From contig BCIX01000001.1 of the NCBI GenBank assembly GCA_001600095.1, forward strand, positions 3,807,198 to 3,871,197: a DNA stretch of 64,000 nucleotides, given 5' to 3'. Source of the DNA: Bullera alba (taxonomy: Eukaryota > Basidiomycota > Tremellomycetes > Tremellales > Bulleraceae). How positions within the stretch are numbered: the first letter of the stretch is position 1; each line of letters begins with the position of its first letter. Position numbers and translations under genes: made by a program. The notes beneath the pieces are model-generated. The model was given only the letters and a program-made list of their open reading frames with translations, searched no databases and was not told the DNA's origin. Positions 1-10,032 of the stretch are shown here, piece by piece.

Positions 1-104
1 TCATCCAGTCGTAAGGGAGATAAGCGCAAGTCTGGTATGCCGGGCAGTGGGATGAAGGGCTCGTTCCATTCGGAGTCCCACTGCACGAGATTCGAGTCTG
101 TCAT
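1..104 (-). CDS. 5' end of a gene cut by the left edge; possible GNAT-type acetyltransferase
   Basis: An ATG at 104-102 opens a frame that stays open for 34 codons to the window edge, so only the N-terminus is visible. It reads MTDSNLVQWDSEWNEPFIPL and then a PGIPDLRLSPLRLDD-like stretch. A leader ending in 'L.LSPLRLDD' is typical of the first beta strand of GNAT N-acetyltransferases, where 'L.PLR..D' precedes the acetyl-CoA fold. That assignment is an inference from about ten residues. The start was chosen because it is the first ATG and the codons downstream read as a plausible protein. Confidence 0.4.
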   Translation of the reverse strand, partial: MTDSNLVQWDSEWNEPFIPLPGIPDLRLSPLRLD

Positions 105-636
105 ATCGGATGAAGCGCCAGTTGTTCGAGGGCTTGAAGTATGCTTGGATCTGCCTGTCGTTGTGATGAAGCTGGTCACCGATACTGCTGGCGGCTAAAA
201 TGTGAGGTGCACATGATCGAGTCGGTAAGACGAGTCATATGGTCTCACCGGGCCGTGCTCCATTGTCAGATACGACAACGGGCCGCTGATCATCAGGATT
301 CGGGCTTGAAGCTTGAGGCCTCAGGAGTTGACTCGAGTCCTCGACTGACGTGACCCGCCAGGGTGCCATTAGGTGCCAATAGGTGCCATTGCTGCCATAT
401 CCAGCCATATCCGCATTGCCCATGTGCGATCTGCGATTAGGATAACAGCGTCCACGTGGTTCGGTCCCATAAATAGCACGAGCCATGACTCAGTGACTCA
501 TCTCCTCAGCGCCGCAACGGTTCTGCTGAAGCTCATCTTACATAGACAGGTGCCGGAAGGGATGATCTCAACCATCACTCTACATACTGTACAAGAAAGG
601 TCTAATCCATCATCCAAGTGTGGCCTCACACGCAAC
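105..636. other. Intergenic, upstream of the left-edge gene
   Basis: No convincing coding frame. It contains a short decamer repeat at 361-410, about 260 bases upstream of the left-edge gene's ATG, and the 3' flank of the next minus-strand gene. Confidence 0.5.
361..410. repeat. Degenerate 10-bp tandem repeat (AGGTGCCATT type)
   Basis: Three consecutive decamers (GGGTGCCATT, AGGTGCCAAT, AGGTGCCATT) are followed by two more degenerate ones (GCTGCCATAT, CCAGCCATAT). All keep GCCA in the same phase. It lies in the probable promoter of the left-edge gene. Confidence 0.75.
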
Positions 637-2506
637 TCACTCGTCTATAAGGTCCTCAATATGCGACCCGGTCTCAGTCTCCACCTTGCGACCTGATCTG
701 ATCCCATTCCGCGACTTCACGTTCCCAACAGACTTGCCAAATGACTCGACCACCTCGCTCAATATCCTCAACTCCTCTTCTGGCCCTATCCCGACGTGGT
801 CCCCTGCTCCGAGGTGGAATCCCATCATGCTTGCGTCAAAGAAGCCAATTTGATCCCTGAAACCCTTGATCGAGCTCCGGGTCGTTTCCAGGCTGGTGAC
901 CATGGCGCTTAGCCCGGCGGTGACTACGCGAGTGATCTCCAGGTCTTTCCTCAATCTTGCGGATTTCGACAAGTCGCCTCCGACGAAGAAGTGGTTGGCG
1001 ACCTCTACTGCGTGCTTCCAACCAGGTTCGCGGGATTGTTCGCGGCGAAGGTCGCTCTCGACATTGCTCAGCTGTTCCCTCAGACCTAAACCCTTTCGAG
1101 ACCCTAGCGCAGCTAGAGCGTGGGCGGAGGAAGTAGCCGTGTGCAATTTGGCCAGAGTTTTCGTTAATCGATCCATCAAGGAATTGAGGCGGGTTGAAAT
1201 AACGGCTGCTGGGGGTCGGGAGCTGACCGGTTGCTCCAGCACTTTGACCAGTGAAGAGAACTGTCAAGAACAGGCAAGTCAGCAAACCGGCTCTTTATGC
1301 TTGACATCGTATCCACCTCCCATTGTAGCCAAGTGAATGCGTCCACCGCCATAGCATTGGTCTCGACGAGCTCGTCAGAGAGGTCTTTAGCCACATTGCC
1401 CAGCTTTCACGTCGTCAGCGAGAATTCTGGCATGACCAGCATCGACTCACCTCGTAGAGCTGCTCTGCCACAATGTCCTTCTGCTCAAGCTCTGATCCTA
1501 CCTGTATAGCTGCACCAAGCTCCCAAACCCTGAGTATAATCAGCTGGATCCTTGCAAGCCAAGAGTATACTCACCTGACATATTCAAGTCTGTCCATCAT
1601 TCCTCCATCACTCAGCTGAGCTACACTCTCGAAGATGTCCTTTGCGCCCTTTGCTTCTTTCGCCAGACTCCTTGCGACACCGCCAATATTGACCTGATCC
1701 CTCTGCCAGCTCTTCCACTGCCATGTCCAGAACGGACGAGCGGTTCTGATCGCCTTGCCCTCGGGCCCTACATTTGACAAGAGGGACAAGCTACACATCT
1801 GTCCCAAGACGGTGCAAGCAGGTGTCGCTAGCGATCGAAGGGGTAGCAAGGCCAGGCCTTGACCGAAAGCCGTGTCTCCGTCCGCCGAGGGTGTGTACCA
1901 TGCTGGAAGACTGGGAAGTATCGACCGAAGGATATGACCTGGTATTCTGAACAGGAGTGGTGGCAGCACATTGAGCAGAAAGTAGATTGCGCCACTAGCG
2001 GCAAGTAGGGCAAGTACCGTCAGGAAGATGTATGGGTAGAAAGGTGCAAGGATTATATGGACCAAGCCAATCGTCGTCGTGAAAGCCTTGTAGAGGATCG
2101 ATAGAGCCCATTCAACGGGCCCTGGTGCCGAGCGCGACTCGCCGGTTTTACCCTTTGGCTCCGCCATGGACGGCTTCTCCAGTCGAGGGGGCGGCGCTGG
2201 CTTTGTAGAGATGACACTACGAGCTTGAACAGGGGTTCGGACTCGACTGGCTGCTGGCGACCGATTCGTGCCGACTTTCCCGACCCGCCTCATGGGCGTT
2301 CTCGGCTGTTTTCCTTTCGAAGAGCTCGCTGTCATGTTGGAGCTTCCAGCTTCACTGTGCTGATCTGATGGAGGAAGAGTTTGATCCACCTCGTCCTCCC
2401 AGTCGTTCGAAGCTAATCTTCTGCGTCGAGCTACCGGTGTCGCATCAGAGTTGGCAGTTGAAGCACCTACGTTCTGGGGCTGCTGGCCGGCCGCTTTTGA
2501 CGACAT
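637..2506 (-). CDS. Uncharacterised membrane/coiled-coil protein, about 573 aa
   Basis: Four exons join in frame: 2506-1575, 1529-1451, 1403-1317 and 1260-637, giving 574 codons including the stop. Residues 1-130 are polar and low-complexity, with RRRR- and KGK-type basic patches. Two adjacent hydrophobic segments at about residues 150-200 (VEWALSILYKAF..., YIFLTVLALLAASG) look like membrane spans. The C-terminal half is helical and charged, with a glutamate/leucine-rich region and a final SGRKVETETGSHIEDLIDE tail. The layout suggests a membrane-anchored protein with a large helical domain, perhaps at the nuclear envelope or ER, but I recognise no family. The third intron uses the unusual donor GTGGAT. 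The start is the first ATG before the SSKAAGQQPQN run. Confidence 0.75.
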
Positions 2507-3580
2507 GCTGGCCGAGGGTTGATGGTCAAACTCGAGATCAAGAACCTGTTGAGCTCTTGGAGTCTCTAGTTGACCGGAACAAGGGCAGTTGGCAGGTCGT
2601 GGCAGGGTCGAGGCAAGGGCGTGGTCGTCTTGCACTTGTCGGGCACGCAAGAGTGCACATCTTAGTGCAACTACGTGTTGCCATTGCGTGTCTGCAGTGT
2701 GCACTCCGCATGCGGTCCAACTTCCCAAGATCCATAGCGAATCTAGCGATGACGCACTTCACGCTCCAGGTGGCAAAGTAGGGCATTACATTGCATTACA
2801 TTGCATTACATTGCATTACATTGCATTACATTGCATTACATTGCATTACATTGCATTACATTGCATTACATTGCATTACACAGCATTACACCCATTGCAC
2901 CTCCGCAATGTTGGGTTTTCTATCAGAAGGAGCCAGTCTCCTAACGAAGGTGAGGCTGTTTGTAATGACTTCGATGCTTATGATTGAGCTTCTAATCCTC
3001 GGAGTCTTTCAAATGCAAGTTAGGGGTCTAGAAGGGTCTAGATTAGCAGCTTGATTAGCTTATCGCGAGCGAGGCCGAGGACAATGCAAGCTAGCGGTTG
3101 ATGGCAAAAGCAAATGGCAATGCAAATGTCACCATCAGGGACGTGCCTGTCGGAGGCTCAAACAGTCAAAGATATGGAGGCCATGCTGATGACTCCCGTC
3201 GCCATCAGACACTACGTCAGGAGCGTTGGAAAAGGGGCAGGTGTGATAACAATCATCAAGCAAAGCTGGATCGTATCACCGCGTCATAACCTCGACAACG
3301 ATCAAAATCTCCTTTCATCCTGCCCCATATATCGGCGATACAATCGTCTCATATCGCTCTCCCATCGACGCTACGGCGGACTCGGGTGTAGGGAGTGCTC
3401 TGGCAGAGCTGGCCAAATCTACACATCTTGCACCGAGCGATAACCTGCGACAACGAGGATTACAACAGCAACCATTAACCATAAGGACGATTGAGATCTC
3501 TCGCTCAGCATCCTAACCGAGACTAGCCGCGAATTACGAGACTGGTTCCAGCCCAAAGGTCAGCTGGTATCGGCGCCAAA
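2507..3580. promoter_or_regulatory. Divergent intergenic region between unknown membrane protein and lipase
   Basis: About 1.07 kb separates two diverging starts. It holds the 10-bp array at 2783-2890 and a second 10-bp duplication, GGGTCTAGA at 3024-3032 and 3034-3042. Open frames through the array (TLHYIALHC repeats) are by-products of the repeat and not genes. No clear TATA element. Confidence 0.5.
2783..2890. repeat. Perfect decanucleotide tandem array, TTGCATTACA x9
   Basis: Nine identical copies of TTGCATTACA run from 2791 to 2880, flanked by a partial copy (2783-2790) and a degenerate copy (CAGCATTACA, 2881-2890). The unit matches the helical pitch of DNA, so every copy presents the same face. 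TGCATTA also resembles homeodomain-like or octamer-type binding cores, but no factor can be named. It sits about 280 bases upstream of the minus-strand start at 2506 and about 690 bases upstream of the lipase start. Confidence 0.95.
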
Positions 3581-6122
3581 ATGATGAACCTCACGACTTC
3601 CATCGTCGACATCACCTCTGCATTCGTAACACCTCCTGCATCCAACGACACGCCGAAAGCATCACTGTCTCCCAAGCCAGGAGCACCATTGGCATCAGAG
3701 GTCACGTTGATTCCGTCGAAATATCTGTCAGAGAAAAAGGACGAGGAATTAGGTGCAACTCCCTCGCCGTCTTCTTCGGCATCCAGCGGGTTAGATTACA
3801 ACGGCGACCCGGCCATCTTCTCTCAAGCCTCCTCTATAAACCTGCATCCGCTTCGTACTGGACCAAACAACCTCCCACACCTCAACTTGGTACGATCGCC
3901 GCCTTCGCAATTGCTCGATGCACCGGCAAGAGCAGCGTTAAACATGCCAAACGCCGCTACAGCTTCGGGACAAGCTCGAGCCGTCCGAGGAGAGCCAAAG
4001 ACGCCTGAATATGAGATAGACAACGCGGACGAGGAAGGAGGATATGGAGCGGGCTTGGTTCCACCGCCCTACTCTCGAGGCAGGGACGATCGCTTTCCTC
4101 TACTTGCACCAACTGCGGTTCGACCTGGACTCTCGCGCTCCTCGTCCGCTGCGTCCACCTCGTCGACACGAGGTATGCTCCGACGCATCTTCATAGATCG
4201 AGCCACTACCCCCTCTCAGCATCTCACTCGCCCAACTTTCCCGCCCCCATCCCTTTCGACGTACTCGCCGCTCCCTCCGACGGCCCTCACCCTTTCGTCA
4301 AAGATCAACCTATTCATCAACCAAGCTATCTCTGTGGCCTTATCAACAGTCTTCTTGACGTTTGTGGTGCTCTGGGCGACATCAGCAGAACTCGCTCGAG
4401 CTTTACCGAAGTGGGTATGGCCGACCAAGCCTGCCAAATTCCCGTGGGATGACGAAAATTACTGGAGGAAGGAAGGAAAGAAGGTATCGAAGGATCCTCG
4501 GGATTACGCTCTACAAGTGGGCATGGATATAGAGCATCAGACAGTGGAGACGGATGACGGGTATTACCTCAAGTGAGCTAGCTCGGTCGGCGTAAAGGTT
4601 CAAATGCTAATGCTTCTCAGGATGCACCGGGTCATTGACCCGGATCACAGACCCAAGTCGGACGGCAGAGGTATGTCCGCTCTGCGGTCGAGCTGAAATC
4701 AGCTGACGATCTATTCAGGTGGCTTCCCCGTTCTCATCCTCCATGGCCTGTTCCAGTCCTCTGGCTCATTCGTCACATCGGAAGACAGAAGCTTGGCATT
4801 TTGGCTGGCGAAGCAAGCTGGATACCAGGTGTATCTGGGCAATACCCGAGGAGTTTTCGACATGGGACACAAGAACTTTGGTCGTAACGACCCGAGATTC
4901 TGGGGTGAGTGCGAAATCGGATGTCGAAATTGTTGAGACCGTGAGCTGACGGAAGCGTAGACTGGACGATCCGCGAGCTTGCAATGTACGACCTCCCAGC
5001 TCTGGTCGAGCATGTGTGCAAGGAGACAGGATACGACAAGGTGCGTTCTGCCTCAGCCCGCTGGCTCTGTATTGACAACTGGGCAGATTGGGTTCATCGG
5101 ACATTCGCAAGGCAATGGGCTAGCCTTCATCTCTCTCTCGCTTGGAATGTGTCCATCCTTGGGCAAGAAATTATCGGTCTTCATCGCTCTCGCACCGGCT
5201 GTCTACGCAGGCCCCTTGACAACTGGCTTCCCCTTCACCACACTGAACAGGGTCGAGTGGAGTACCTGGAAGAGGTTCTTTGGAGTGTTAGATTTCATCC
5301 CACTTATGCGTTGGGCGTATGACTATGCTCCCGCTAGGTTGTTCGTGAGTGCATAGGTATGTCGCATGCGGTGATGCTAACGAGAATCCTCTCAGGCCGC
5401 TATGGGATAGTGCGTTGTCGATGGCCGACAGTGTTACACCTACTGACCTCTCGTAGCACCATGTTCGCTTTCTTATTCTCATGGACCGACACAAATTGGT
5501 GAGTCTGACTCGCAAGATACGTGGATTGAGCTGAGCCCCTGTCTAGGTTGATCCGACGAAAGACGAAGATGTTCCGTTTCACACCTACGCCCGTCAGCTC
5601 CGCTAGTATCTTCTGGTGAGCAGTCTGCTGGCTCTCTCGGCTTTGAAATTGACGCCTGACCTCGTCTAGGTGGTGCGGTAAAGGTGGATTCGCCGACAGG
5701 AAGTGCACTCTGGACGACACCCTTGACCGCTGGTTTGACGAGCGATTCCCCCCGCTGTCGATATACCACGGCGGCCGAGACTTCCTCGTCTGGGCGGATC
5801 CTCTCATCGAGCGACTGAAGCAGAAGGAGAAAGATGTAAATGTCATCAAGATCACAAAGCTCGACAAGTCCGAGGTAAGTGCTGTTCTATGCCAAGGTAC
5901 AGTGGAAGCTAATGGATGACAGCATTGTGATTTCTACTGGGCGGCTGAGGCTGTAGAATGGGCCTACGAGTCGTTCGTTGGTGAGTAGCCATCTCTGGAT
6001 TACTAGTCCACCCACGGAGCTCTGTTGACGCCCATGTAGATGACATCGAAAGGACTAGACCCAGGTATCCCGAAGAGGAGGACAGGGATAGGGACACAGA
6101 TGCTCCCACCAATGACACTTAG
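3581..6122 (+). CDS. Membrane-anchored alpha/beta-hydrolase lipase, steryl ester hydrolase-like (678 aa)
   Basis: Predicted to hydrolyse steryl esters or acylglycerols at the ER, plasma membrane or lipid droplets, like yeast Yeh1/Yeh2/Tgl1. Eleven exons join in frame (3581-4572, 4621-4670, 4719-4904, 4961-5040, 5087-5344, 5396-5409, 5457-5498, 5547-5615, 5670-5874, 5923-5980, 6040-6122). Residues 1-240 are Ser/Pro-rich and disordered. One membrane span follows (AISVALSTVFLTFVVLWAT). The lipase domain then shows LILHGLFQSSGSF, the nucleophile elbow GHSQGN, an acid in GGRDFLVWAD and the histidine in EHCDFYWA, so the catalytic triad looks complete. The C-terminus is acidic. A 14-base exon at 5396-5409 is needed to keep the frame. 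The second ATG at 3584 could be the start instead. Confidence 0.9.
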
Positions 6123-6763
6123 AACATTCGGTTCCTATCGATTATAGATGTGCGAGTTCCCCTTCATCCTTACTGTATCATGACAGACTACTTGACAACG
6201 ATCTGGTTGTGTAGCTTTTGATGTAATGCAAACACGTAGGTTTCGTAACGAATACTCTCGGGTGGATGCCATGCTAATTGCCGGTCTGAACCTGCCTGAA
6301 CTCACTCCCGACCGAATCGGTTGATTGCTTCGACAGTGTAGTTTTAGAGATTGGCGTTTCGCTCGCCTCTGCCACAACGGCCTCGGTTCTGAAGACTGTC
6401 TGTGCACATCTAAAAGCCCCAGCCCTATATAGCAGTGCGTGCCGTCCAAACATGATCTCACAAAGTGTTAGTTAACATAGGCATAGGTTCATAGAGGCTC
6501 ATAGAGTATGCCCACAGGCTTGAACGTCGAGACGGACTGTTCACCCGCAAGGATATACACGCAGGACCCGGGCCCAACTACACGCTCAGAACAGGTCATG
6601 AAGGGTCATGATCATGGAAAGGAAGGGGAAGGTGACCCCTGGTCCAGTGGTCACCCAAGTCATCAGGACAAGGCTGATGCGCGGATGCATGATGGATGAG
6701 GCAGGCCCAGCCAGGTGCAAGCAAAAATGAATCCATTGATCAGCGCGCCGAAACAAAAATGTG
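6123..6763. other. Intergenic, lipase to tRNA
   Basis: No supported gene. It holds two 10-bp spaced duplications: CATAGAG-type at 6486-6506 (GGTTCATAGAG, GGCTCATAGAG) and GGTCATG at 6594-6600 and 6604-6610. Confidence 0.5.
6755..6759 (-). terminator. RNA polymerase III T-run after tRNA-Met
   Basis: The plus strand shows AAAAA, which is TTTTT in the direction of tRNA transcription, starting a few bases after the tRNA 3' end. This is the usual Pol III stop. Confidence 0.7.
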
Positions 6764-6868
6764 TGCCGGATCCCGGATTCGAACCGGGGGCTAGGGATGA
6801 CACGTCGTATTGACGTTCATACGTAGAGTATGAGACCCTCGCTTTGAGACCAACTAAGCGAATCCAGC
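6764..6868 (-). tRNA. Elongator tRNA-Met (CAT) with a 30-base intron
   Basis: On the minus strand GCTGGAT pairs with ATCCGGC as the 7-bp acceptor stem. The D stem is GCTT/AAGC. The anticodon CAT lies at 6832-6830 in the loop CTCATA(A). The T arm is CCCGG-TTCGAAT-CCGGG. Removing 6828-6799, directly after position 37, restores a 75-base cloverleaf. The 31-39 pair is a T-T mismatch, which is also a feature of eukaryotic elongator tRNA-Met. There is no initiator-like T-loop change, so elongator is favoured over initiator. The discriminator base is A; CCA is not encoded. Confidence 0.93.
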
Positions 6869-7258
6869 CACAAAATTCAGCCACTTTTGGACAGATATAT
6901 ACCCTACAAAGTCAAAGCTCTGATTTCCCGGCACTGGCTGGCCCTCCCACGGCCCTCGCATGCTAGCGGTTGTCTATGCAATGTTACAGCGTGTGTGACA
7001 TGACTGAGCATTGCTACAAGCATCCCAAATCGAGTGCTGGGAAGCTCCAAGACAGACTGTTGGCTGCGTTGTCAGGATCCGCGAGACAAGGCGCTTGGGC
7101 GGCGGTCTATCTGGTGTCCATTAGTGAACGACTGGATGTCTATGCTGATCGACTACAAGGATCACACGATTGTCATGAAGTTCGTTACATCACAGCTTGG
7201 TTCCATGAGAACAAGTCTTCCGTAGTTGTCGTTACCCAGGTCCACACCCTTGCCCAGA
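6869..7258. other. Intergenic, tRNA to centrin
   Basis: About 390 bases of 3' flank of centrin and 5' flank of the tRNA. I see no gene or clear element. Confidence 0.5.
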
Positions 7259-8033
7259 TCATTCTCCATCCAGCATAATCGCGAAAAACTCGTTCTGGTC
7301 TATCTCGCCATCTCCATCAATGTCAAACTCCTCTATCATCGCTTGACTGTATGGTTATCGATAGCGTAATGTAAGGTGGGAGACGTGTCAGCCGGTAGGG
7401 GATCGTGTTGTAGTCGGTCGGACGTAGCGAGAGGGAGGAAGAGGTGATTAGCAGAAGAATTGTTCGTCAGCTCGATCCGTGTGCTAAGGGGAAATATGTT
7501 CATCCGAAGCATGGACTCACAGCTCTTCGTCCCCTAATGACTCTCCTAATTCCTTTGCCACACGCCGTAGGTTCTTCAGCGATATTCTCCCCGTGTGATC
7601 GTCGTCGAATAGTGCGAAGGCCCTGCGCAAGTCTTCCATTGGATCTCGTTCTAATATCTTCTCGGTCACTGGAACGGGATAGGATCAGCAACAATGCTCT
7701 TGCTTGAAATATGATGGATATCCCTATCAGGGAAGTAGACGTACTGATCTTCTGAAACGCGTCAAACTCCATCAACCCCTCATTCCCATATCGCTTCAAC
7801 AGGTCCACCACCTCCACCTTTCTCATCTCGAAGCCCAGTGCCCTCATTGCGACCTTGAGCTCATGATAGTCGATAGCACCATCTTTATCCGAGTCAAACA
7901 GCTCGAAAGCCTCCTTGATCTCTGCCTTTTGGTCTTCTGAGAGTGATGCGGCTTGCGGGCGGGAAGTGTGGTGTGAGGCTGTATTTGTGGTCGAGGTGAG
8001 CGGTGTGCGGCGCGGTTTAGCTTTCGGGAACAT
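7259..8033 (-). CDS. CDC31: Centrin (Cdc31-type EF-hand protein, 174 aa)
   Basis: A small Ca2+-binding protein of the spindle pole body, where it acts in duplication; centrins also bind nuclear-pore and DNA-repair partners. Three exons (8033-7745, 7668-7521, 7346-7259) give 175 codons including the stop. After a basic N-tail come EF-hand 1 ([20 protein letters not shown]), a linker with [20 protein letters not shown] typical of centrins, a degenerate second loop ([10 protein letters not shown]), a third hand ([15 protein letters not shown]) and a fourth ([14 protein letters not shown]). The second loop has lost most calcium ligands, as is common in the family. It diverges from the gene at 8384 across 350 bases. 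GGTAACGTC is duplicated at a 10-bp step upstream (8129-8147). Confidence 0.95.
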
Positions 8034-8383
8034 CTTGACAAAGCTACTGGTTCAATACTGCGCAACAGGCTGGACGCTCGGTGGGACTACGAAACACGAT
8101 ACCTCACCAGGTCGACGACGTTGCGATAGGTAACGTCAGGTAACGTCGAGCCCAAGATTGTCGACAGACGCGCTCTTTGACGCGTATACACCAACAGAAG
8201 TTTTGATCCCGACGCGTCGCCACCCCCTCCACATGTCATGTCCAGACAGTCCAGTCATCTTTTGCAGCACGTTGCACCCGTTCTACCTGATTGATAGCAC
8301 GCTCCAAGCGGCTTTTCGTACGTTCATCCACTAACAGCCTACCCTCTCTACCTGGTAGTCCAATCAAGACGATGTAAAACAAG
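8034..8383. promoter_or_regulatory. Divergent promoter, centrin / Ser-Pro-rich protein
   Basis: A 350-base shared upstream region. Its only notable element is GGTAACGTC at 8129-8137 repeated at 8139-8147; GTAACGTCA resembles a bZIP/CRE-like half-site. No TATA box seen. Confidence 0.45.
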
Positions 8384-9721
8384 ATGGTGAGTCTATACAG
8401 GTCTATACAAGCTGTCGGGAGACTGACAATCTATAGGATCAGAAGAACGGCACTAGCGCAGGTCTCGTCGAGATGCCATCCCACGACGACGACGACTTTG
8501 CGTGTTCACAAAACCGACCTGATTCCAGGGTTCCAACTGTGCTCGACACCCCTTCGGTTCTCTACATGGCTCGAGCCGCGTCACTCATCACACAGGAGGT
8601 CCGACTCGGTGGACACCCTACACCCAACAGCTCACCACTTCGCTTGTACAATCACGCCCCCGCGCTTGGACCGATCCTTGAATCCTCTTCCCCTCTCATC
8701 GCCAAAGCACCCATCACATCCTCAAATCCTTCGAGCTCCAGTCCGAGATGGATCTTGGAACGTGATCTAGTGCGTCGCCCAATGGATAAGCCTCATTACA
8801 ACTCACCGGCTTCTCCCCGGTCCATGCAGCGGCTGCTGAACGGAGGATTGGTACCGGCCTTGGAAGGACCTATAGCACCCACACTTGGACTTGCAATCGG
8901 TGTAGAAGCCGCTCCGGAGCCACTACCTTTACCCGACTTCGCTGAGGGCATCGCTTGGTCACGCCGACTCGTTGAACAGGTTTGGGAGTGTGGACCAACA
9001 TCGCGCTCCGAATTGGAAGGCCCCACTAAAGCAAGAGATGTCGCACGGAATGCGAACAGCTCATCTACCTCGACTTCCATCCGACCCACGCACGAACGCC
9101 GAAACGTAAACGTTCTCCGTCGTCGCACAATCCCCTCCAGCTCTTCTATGGCTCGTTGTCAGACACCGATTCTATCGTACCGCCCTCCCCAACAGAAGTC
9201 GACAGCGATCCCCCCGATGGCGACGAGCCAGAAGAACTGCCAGCCCAAGTCAGCAGAGACCGGCAGGACGTCTCAATTCGAGGAGTTCACCACACTGGCG
9301 CCGACTATATGGGGAATCGAGGCCTTTGGCCTGGTACCGGTGCGACACCACCTCAGACTCCGATGAAAGACTCTCCTAAGGATTTCATTCGCGATGGTCA
9401 GCCTTCCACGGACAGTCCTTTTACCCCTTCACTCCGTCACCTCTGACGAATGGTCACTTTGGCTATCGACCGAAGCAGCCGTCAATGAGTCCAAATGGCG
9501 CCGGAGTGATTGCAAAGATACCCACTAAATTGGGTATGCCTAGGCGTCTGTCCGCCGACTCAGAGAGCAAGTGTCATTCTGTATATTCCTCTCCCTGTGA
9601 GACCACGGCTGACTCTGTGCCCTCTGCAGTATCGATCGATCAGTCCCCTTTCAAGAAGTTTTGTCGATCGAACGACTCGCCGGATCTCTTCTCGGGACAC
9701 ACAGACCCTTTCTTTCGCTGA
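8384..9721 (+). CDS. Uncharacterised Ser/Pro-rich, probably nuclear protein; apparent frameshift
   Basis: The first exon is just ATG (8384-8386), followed by an intron to 8436. Exon 2 (8437 to about 8979) encodes MDQKNGTSAGLVEMPSHDDD and a Ser/Pro/Leu-rich stretch. A probable intron at about 8980-9035 moves to a second frame with KRCRTECEQLIYLDFHPTHA, a basic TPKRKRSP element like a nuclear localisation signal, and many SP/TP sites (PPSPTE, TPPQTPMKDSP). That frame stops at 9446, but convincing coding (TNGHFGYRPKQPSMSP to a stop at 9721) continues one frame over. A single missing base near the run at 9420-9430 would join SPFTP to FTPSPLTNG. I recognise no family. Clustered SP/TP sites suggest control by proline-directed kinases. 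Confidence 0.55.
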
Positions 9722-10032
9722 AGTGTTAATGGGCATTTGCCCAGTATGACACAACTTGTATCACCTAGTTTGCATTTCGCAGCCATGTATCGCAGTATCC
9801 TGTCTCTCTCAAGTTCAGTGCAAGCGCAAGCCTAGGCAACACGTCTAGCCCGCACTGACTTAATGCACCGAGCGTGGACGCCCCGGCAGTCAATTGGCCC
9901 GGCCGACCGGCAAACAACCGCCCGCCAATCCTCCGAAGCTCCGCAAGATCACCCCAGGTCATCATCTTGTCCCGATCTTGCATCCTTCTCCCACTCAACC
10001 TCACTGTCTACTCTGTGTTCGTCCAAATCACC
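9722..10032. other. Intergenic, about 310 bases
   Basis: 3' flank of the preceding gene and promoter of the epimerase gene; the last part is pyrimidine-rich. No gene seen. Confidence 0.5.

Noticed and set aside
836..1336. Frames of 149 and 156 codons on both strands
   Set aside because: Alternative frames of exon 4 and introns of the gene at 637-2506; the spliced frame explains the region better.
2589..3054. Frames reading TLHYIALHC repeats
   Set aside because: Produced by translating the 10-bp array, which has no stop in several frames.
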